Shown here piece by piece: positions 26,180-30,439 of a stretch of 30,439 bases of DNA; position 1 is the first letter of the stretch, and each line of letters begins with the position of its first letter. The translations under genes and the position numbers were made by a program. Source of the stretch: CAWELS01 sp964468205 (GTDB lineage Bacteria > Acidobacteriota > Terriglobia > Bryobacterales > Bryobacteraceae); the NCBI GenBank assembly GCA_964468205.1, contig CAYXVG010000069.1:1-30439 (forward strand). The letters are read 5' to 3'. The notes beneath the pieces were generated by a model, which was not told where the DNA came from, searched no databases, and worked only from the letters and a program-made list of their open reading frames with translations.

Positions 26180-29005
26180 ATGGAAACCGTCGACTGCCGG
26201 TCCTCACCGGAGGTCAAGATCGCGCTGTTTCGTTCGCTCTTCCGAGGACGCGATGACGTCTATCCGCGCCGCTTCGAGAGCCGCCGACCAGGGAAATCCG
26301 GATATGCTCCCGCCTGCGCGAACGAGTGGGTCCGCGGCATCTGCGAGAAGCCACGAATCAAGTGCACGGACTGCCCCCACCGCCGCTTTCTGTCCGTTAC
26401 GGAAGACGTAATTCGGTGGCACCTGTCGGGCCGTGACGACACCGGACAACCATTCGTGGCGGGCGTGTACCCGATGCTCCAGGACGAGACGTGTTTCCTC
26501 TTAGCCGCTGACTTCGACAAGGACGGCTGGCGCGAAGACGCGTCTGCTTTTGTCGAAACCTGCCGCCATTTGAATCTGCCGTGCGCATTGGAACGATCGC
26601 GCTCGGGACGTGGCGCGCATGCGTGGTTCTTCTTCGAAGAGCCGGTTCCGGCCGCGCTGGCACGCAAGCTCGGCTCGCTGCTTCTTACGGAGACGATGGA
26701 GCGCCGGCCTGACCTCGGCCTTGATTCCTACGACCGCTTCTTTCCGAACCAGGACACGCTGCCCCAGGGAGGTTTCGGCAACCTGATCGCACTGCCGCTG
26801 CAGAAGGAGCCGCGTGAGCGGGGCAACAGCGTTTTCCTTGACGACGAGTTGAAGCCGCACCCGGATCAATGGGCGTTTCTCGCTTCGGTTGAGAAGATCG
26901 GCCGCTCGCGAATCGAAGAACTGGTTTGTGATGCGGAACGCCGGGGGCATGTCGTTGGCGTTCGGTTTCCGGTCACCGAAGAAGATGAGCCGGAGCCCTG
27001 GACGACGCTGCCGTCGCGGCGCCGGAAACAGTCGCCGGTTACCGGCGAGTTGCCTCGCAGCCTCGAACTCGTGTTGGGAAACGAGATCTACGTGTCCAGA
27101 GAGGGCCTGCCGCCATCCCTGCGAAATCGCCTGCTCCGCGTCGCAGCCTTTCAGAACCCCGAGTTCTACAAGGCGCAGGCGATGCGCCTGCCCACGTATG
27201 GCAAGCCGCGAATCATTGCCTGCGCCGAAGAGCACTCGCATCACATCGGCCTTCCCCGGGGTTGCCTGGATGATGTACGGCAGTTACTGGCCGACTTGAA
27301 AATCAAATTGATCGTGCGGGACGAGCGCAACCCGGGGCGCCGCTTCGAGCTCACCTTTGCCGGAGAACTGCGCCCGGAACAGCAGGCGGCGGCAGAGGCG
27401 ATGCTCGCACACGAGACAGGAATATTGGCCGCGACCCCGGCCTTCGGAAAGACTGTGATCGCGGCATGGCTGATCGCGCGGCGCGGGGTGAATACGCTGG
27501 TGCTCGTTCACCGGCGCCAACTGCTGGAACAGTGGATCGAGCGATTGTCGACATTTCTAGACATTCCGCCCGCGGCCATCGGGCGAATCGGCGGCGGGCG
27601 CCGCAAGCCAGGCGGGCTGGTTGATGTCGCATTGATTCAGAGCCTCGTGCGCAAGGGAGTTGTGGATGACCAAGTTGGCGAATATGGACATCTCATTGTT
27701 GACGAGTGCCACCATTTGTCCGCCCACAGCTTCGAACAGGTCGCCCGGCGCGCCCAGGCGAGGTTCGTTGCCGGGTTATCGGCGACAGTCACGCGCAAGG
27801 ACGGACATCACCCCATCATCTTCATGCAGTGCGGCCCGATACGTTATCGCGTGAACGCGAAAGCACAGGCGGTCCTGAGGCCGTTCGACCACACTGTGAT
27901 CGTTCGCCCCACGGGTTTTCGCTCGAACCGCGATCCGGAACAGGATAGGCGGACCGAATTTCACTCGCTGTATAAGGAGTTGGTCGGAGACGAGAGACGG
28001 AACCATCGCATCTCGGAGGACGTGATTCAGGCCGTCCGCGAAGGGCGTTCGCCGCTCGTGCTGACGGAGCGCAATGAGCATTTGGATGCGCTCGAGGCAC
28101 AGCTTTCCGGTTGTGTCCGCCACCTCGTTGTGCTTCGGGGAGGCATGGGGAGGAAGGAGACCGAGGCCGTTGCGGAGCGGCTGGCGTGTATTCCACGCGA
28201 TGAGGAGCGAGTCCTCCTCGCAACCGGCAAGTACATCGGCGAAGGTTTCGACGATCCACGTCTCGACACGCTGTTCGTAACCCTGCCGGTATCGTGGCGT
28301 GGGACAGTGGCTCAATATGCGGGGAGACTGCACCGGCTCTACGACGGAAAGCGCGAGGTGCGGATATACGACTACGCGGATCTCGACGTGCCGATGCTGG
28401 CGCGGATGTTCGATCGCCGCTGCCGCGGATACGAAGCCGTCGGCTATACCATCGTCCTGCCCGCGGGCGCGATTCCAGGATGGCCTGCCGACGTTCCGCT
28501 GCCTGCCGAACCCGCGTGGAAACACGACTACTCTGCCAGTGTGCGCAGGCTTGTCAGGGACGGCGCCGACTCGCTACTGGCGACCCTTTTCGTTGACGCG
28601 GCGCGGCCACTCTCTCCCGATGTGGAGGGTGTGGAGCGCGCGCGCAGCGCGACCGAGGCGTTCCTTTACCGGCGGCTTCAGACGCTGGCTGGCACCGCAG
28701 GCCGTTTTCGATTGAACGCGGGACTGCCGATTCCATTTGACGGATTTAGCGGCATGGAGGTCGATTTGCTGTGCGCCGACTCACGCTTGGTTGTCGAACT
28801 CGATGGTGCGCAGCACCTCGCCGACCCTGTTGCCTACCGCCGCGACCGGCGCAAGGACCAACTGTTGCAGGAGAACGGTTATTTCGTTCTGCGCTTCCTG
28901 GCGGAGGATGTCTCGAAGGATCTCAGCGCCGTTCTCGATGGGATCCTGCGTGCGCTCGCGAATCGCCGGCAGCTCATTTCATTGAATCCGCCTGCGACTT
29001 CATGA
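26180..29005 (+). CDS. TOTE-type primase-helicase-nuclease fusion
   Basis: A 941-residue multidomain protein. (1) A putative zinc-binding cluster has Cys46, Cys55, Cys62 and Cys65 (ACANEWVRGICEKPRIKC). (2) An archaeo-eukaryotic primase domain of the TOTE conflict-system class spans about 70-230, with metal-binding DFD (Asp111, Asp113), SGRGAHAWFFF (His147) and FPNQDTLPQGGFGNLIALPL. (3) An SF2 helicase spans about 380-760: ATPAFGKT (Lys424), DECH (508-511), LSATVTRKDGHH (533 on), and motif VI QYAGRLHRLY (712 on). (4) A C-terminal DUF559-like, PD-(D/E)XK-type nuclease is at about 830-925: EVDLL (Asp862), VELDGAQH (Glu873, Asp875), YRRDRRKDQLL and GYFVLRF. All active sites look complete. Such proteins are viewed as anti-invader effectors; the exact activity is unproven. 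No strong ribosome-binding site precedes ATG 26180. It is 37 bp after the AbiE toxin gene. Confidence 0.9.
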   Translation: METVDCRSSPEVKIALFRSLFRGRDDVYPRRFESRRPGKSGYAPACANEWVRGICEKPRIKCTDCPHRRFLSVTEDVIRWHLSGRDDTGQPFVAGVYPMLQDETCFLLAADFDKDGWREDASAFVETCRHLNLPCALERSRSGRGAHAWFFFEEPVPAALARKLGSLLLTETMERRPDLGLDSYDRFFPNQDTLPQGGFGNLIALPLQKEPRERGNSVFLDDELKPHPDQWAFLASVEKIGRSRIEELVCDAERRGHVVGVRFPVTEEDEPEPWTTLPSRRRKQSPVTGELPRSLELVLGNEIYVSREGLPPSLRNRLLRVAAFQNPEFYKAQAMRLPTYGKPRIIACAEEHSHHIGLPRGCLDDVRQLLADLKIKLIVRDERNPGRRFELTFAGELRPEQQAAAEAMLAHETGILAATPAFGKTVIAAWLIARRGVNTLVLVHRRQLLEQWIERLSTFLDIPPAAIGRIGGGRRKPGGLVDVALIQSLVRKGVVDDQVGEYGHLIVDECHHLSAHSFEQVARRAQARFVAGLSATVTRKDGHHPIIFMQCGPIRYRVNAKAQAVLRPFDHTVIVRPTGFRSNRDPEQDRRTEFHSLYKELVGDERRNHRISEDVIQAVREGRSPLVLTERNEHLDALEAQLSGCVRHLVVLRGGMGRKETEAVAERLACIPRDEERVLLATGKYIGEGFDDPRLDTLFVTLPVSWRGTVAQYAGRLHRLYDGKREVRIYDYADLDVPMLARMFDRRCRGYEAVGYTIVLPAGAIPGWPADVPLPAEPAWKHDYSASVRRLVRDGADSLLATLFVDAARPLSPDVEGVERARSATEAFLYRRLQTLAGTAGRFRLNAGLPIPFDGFSGMEVDLLCADSRLVVELDGAQHLADPVAYRRDRRKDQLLQENGYFVLRFLAEDVSKDLSAVLDGILRALANRRQLISLNPPATS

Positions 29006-29500
29006 AAGAAATCTTGAGGGCCCTGTCCCGTCCACCCGAACACTTGCGTTCGTACGTCCCTATCCACCATCCAGTCGAGGCATCTTCGAACTCGAACGGT
29101 GCGCGATTCGGGCTGTTGCCGGAGCCACAAGCGGCCGCAACGTATCGAGAAGAAATGGAGCGGGAAACCGCCTCGAACCTGCGTCGTCCGGACCGAGAAG
29201 CTGACATTCAGTCAGCAGGTCCCGATCTGCTGGACCTGGCGCCAATCGCGGCAAGCCGTTCTTTCGCGTGCATTTGGAGAAGCCCAGGACTGAGTTTCAA
29301 ATCGTGCCGGGCAAGGGACGTTGGATGAGCTCACCCAATACTCTCTCGCAGGCAAGCTGCACTACACCAATCGGTTGCAGGACCGGCTGGGTTTTGGCAC
29401 AGCCGACTCTCCTCGCTGGAGTTTTGGCGCAGGTGACAAAACAAAAGCCGGTCTCTCGAACGGAGCCGACTGTTCAAATGTCAATTTTTCAATGATTTTA
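29006..29500. other. Gene-free tail of the 5-kb unit
   Basis: No supportable gene is seen in the 495 bases between the fusion gene and the right repeat. Several short frames switch without a recognisable domain. The translation in two adjacent frames around 29180-29330 could be a decayed coding remnant, but I cannot name it. An AT-rich patch (tgtcaatttttcaatgatttta) precedes the repeat. Confidence 0.45.
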
Positions 29501-29546
29501 CTGGAGCCACCCGCCGGGATCGAACCGGCGACCTGCTGATTACGAA
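29501..29546 (-). repeat. Right 46-bp direct repeat, tRNA-Thr(CGT) 3' half
   Basis: Perfect copy of 24489-24534 in the same orientation, from anticodon loop through CCA plus one base. The following bases (tcgtggcac) again do not rebuild the tRNA 5' half, so this is not the functional gene either. It marks the junction with whatever element lies to the right. Confidence 0.93.
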
Positions 29547-29569
29547 TCGTGGCACTCGGGTTACTGTTG

Positions 29570-29585
29570 GGTACTGTGGAGTACC
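29570..29585. repeat. Inverted repeat beside the right att-like site
   Basis: GGTACT-GTGG-AGTACC has perfect 6-bp arms, 24 bases after the right repeat. The motif tactgt also recurs nearby (29563 and 29572). Its position suits a recombinase or excisionase arm site; this is inference. Confidence 0.35.
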
Positions 29586-29688
29586 ATATCCTGCTGAAAA
29601 TGCTGCCACTTAGCCCTTGCGCGAGTGCCGCGGACTACCGCCGATTACCGTGGGGATTCATCTGTTGTCCCCAAAGAATCCCCCAAAG

Positions 29689-29931
29689 TCAACCCCCTCT
29701 GTCCGGGGGCGCCTGCATCATCTCTCTTCCGATTTCGAGGGCGCTGTGGTACTGCATCCCCCCCATGATCAGATCCTGAACCACGTCCGCTACGAGTTCC
29801 TGTCTGTCGATCAGGACGTCCCTCAGTTCCCCGGACTTCTTCAGATTCTCGACCATTTGCGGGTTCTGTCGCTCCCACATCCCGAGAATCTCCAGACCTG
29901 CTCCGGTCAGGCTTCTTTTCTCCTCGGACAT
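29689..29931 (-). CDS. Small hypothetical protein, 80 aa
   Basis: Probably a real short gene. ATG 29931 is preceded on the minus strand by GGAGG at six bases. The translation is acidic and helical (MSEEKRSLTGAGLEILGMWE, NPQMVENLKKSGELRDVLID, QELVADVVQDLIMGG, then HSALEIGREMM). I do not recognise the family with confidence. The pattern of a helix, NPxxxxxLxxxGEL and a second helix ending in an E..EM run loosely recalls the small transposon-associated TnpV proteins, but that is a weak resemblance. Lying just beyond the right repeat, it would belong to the neighbouring element. The longer frame to 30066 adds Gly/Ser/Arg-rich residues that look untranslated. Confidence 0.5.
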   Translation of the reverse strand: MSEEKRSLTGAGLEILGMWERQNPQMVENLKKSGELRDVLIDRQELVADVVQDLIMGGMQYHSALEIGREMMQAPPDRGG

Positions 29932-30439
29932 CTTCGGCCTCCGGCTCCAGTGTACGCCTGAGGAGGTGCACCCGGCGCGGTCAGTCCGGGGCGTCGTGCC
30001 ATTCCGAAGGCTGCCTGACCCATCCAGCATCCCAGCCCCAGCGACATCGAAGGAAAGCCACCGCAAGCCCCTGAGTCGTCAATGGTCAGCCGAACGCCAG
30101 GAAGGGCCGTTTCCGCGCGAAATTCGGGCCAATGCTGGGCTGTCATGGAACGTGCTCACCCGAAACCCAAAATCCGCAGCGGTCGCGCGATCCCGCGGGA
30201 AATGGAGTGCGGCCACGCTCACCGTGTCGGCTTTCCAGTACCGGATGTGAACGCAGTCACGGCGAGGGTTGGCGGGGCGGAGGGGTTCTGGTGGTGGGCG
30301 AGCCCGCCACTGGCGCCGGCCTTGGGGGGATGGACTGACGCGCCGGGGACGGGTCCCCGGGCGACACCCCCCGGGTACCCTAAATCGGTAGGAGTCCCAA
30401 ATCACCCGTATAGGGGTATGGCGCTCATTACGCACACGC
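29932..30439. other. Right end, no supported gene
   Basis: GC-rich sequence in which the only longer frames are arginine/proline-rich on either strand and lack ribosome-binding sites. It contains the promoter side of the small minus-strand gene. Dense G and C runs lie at 30325-30375. It would be part of the element right of the second repeat. Confidence 0.45.

Larger units (their letters stand above)
24489..29546. mobile_element. tRNA-Thr-anchored 5.0-kb defence unit
   Basis: Two perfect 46-bp tRNA-Thr(CGT) 3'-half repeats lie exactly 5,012 bp apart and bracket an AbiE toxin-antitoxin pair and a primase-helicase-nuclease gene, with no housekeeping gene between them. No integrase, transposase or excisionase is recognisable inside. 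An insertion into a minus-strand tRNA 3' end pushes old 3' halves to lower coordinates and rebuilds the whole tRNA at the higher-coordinate end. Since the right repeat also lacks the 5' half, this unit is probably one member of a tandem array whose intact tRNA lies beyond the right edge. The repeats are seen directly; the mobility is inferred. Confidence 0.75.

Noticed and set aside
29321..29539. 72-aa frame ending EPPAGIEPATC
   Set aside because: The same artefact: the ending is antisense tRNA sequence of the right repeat.
29651..29684. GGGGATTC / GAATCCCC hairpin as a terminator
   Set aside because: The 8-bp arms have a 16-base loop and no T-tract, and it lies just past the end of the small minus-strand gene without the features of an intrinsic terminator in either direction.
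30079..30435. 118-aa minus-strand frame at the right end
   Set aside because: The translation is Arg/Pro/Gly-rich without pattern and lacks a ribosome-binding site.
1..30439. CRISPR arrays, rRNA operons, complete tRNAs and insertion-sequence transposases
   Set aside because: I looked through both strands and saw no regularly spaced repeats, rRNA signatures, full cloverleaf or DDE/tyrosine recombinase motifs.

Overview
The window reads as a GC-rich Gram-negative chromosome segment, most likely Acidobacteriota (Bryobacter/Solibacter-like). This is an inference. It rests on two very large Oar-type outer-membrane receptors with an N-terminal carboxypeptidase-regulatory-like domain, an hslV with Ser-Thr-Thr at the processing site, Tat-exported sugar-enzyme-like proteins, and ribosomal and cell-division housekeeping genes of bacterial type. 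No rRNA or complete tRNA is present.

Left part (1-5.1 kb), housekeeping: nadB (L-aspartate oxidase, 5' end uncertain at the window edge), a convergent two-helix membrane protein of unknown function, a 0.7 kb non-coding stretch, and hslV-hslU, the two-component ATP-dependent protease, in an operon with zero intergenic bases. Middle-left (5.3-13.8 kb), polymer or sugar acquisition: a broken Oar-like receptor copy (about 2.05 kb internal deletion plus frameshift) lies directly before its intact paralogue. A terminator, a probably Tat-exported TIM-barrel-like hydrolase and a convergent Tat-exported FAD oxidoreductase follow.

Middle (13.9-18.6 kb): rpmI-rplT run into a ZapB-like coiled-coil gene and zapA. 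infC is absent directly upstream and pheST are absent downstream. A second, unrelated intact Oar-like receptor lies convergent to zapA. From 18.8 to 24.3 kb there is one orphan gene and then a tight three-gene operon: a CcbP-like/TPR protein, a helicase-associated (XPB N-terminal-like) protein and an XPB-type SF2 helicase. A similar helicase-associated/XPB pair is known in mycobacteria.

Right part (24.5-30.4 kb), accessory: two perfect 46-bp direct repeats, each the 3' half of a tRNA-Thr(CGT) from anticodon loop through CCA, bound a 5.0 kb unit. The unit carries an AbiEi/AbiEii type IV toxin-antitoxin pair behind a perfect 15-bp palindrome, then one 941-residue protein joining a TOTE-type archaeo-eukaryotic primase, an SF2 helicase and a C-terminal DUF559/PD-(D/E)XK-like nuclease. 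Neither repeat retains the tRNA 5' half and no integrase lies inside. The simplest reading is one unit of a tandem tRNA-anchored array, with the intact tRNA and probably the recombinase beyond the right edge. This defence-type module is the main candidate for an unusual system here.
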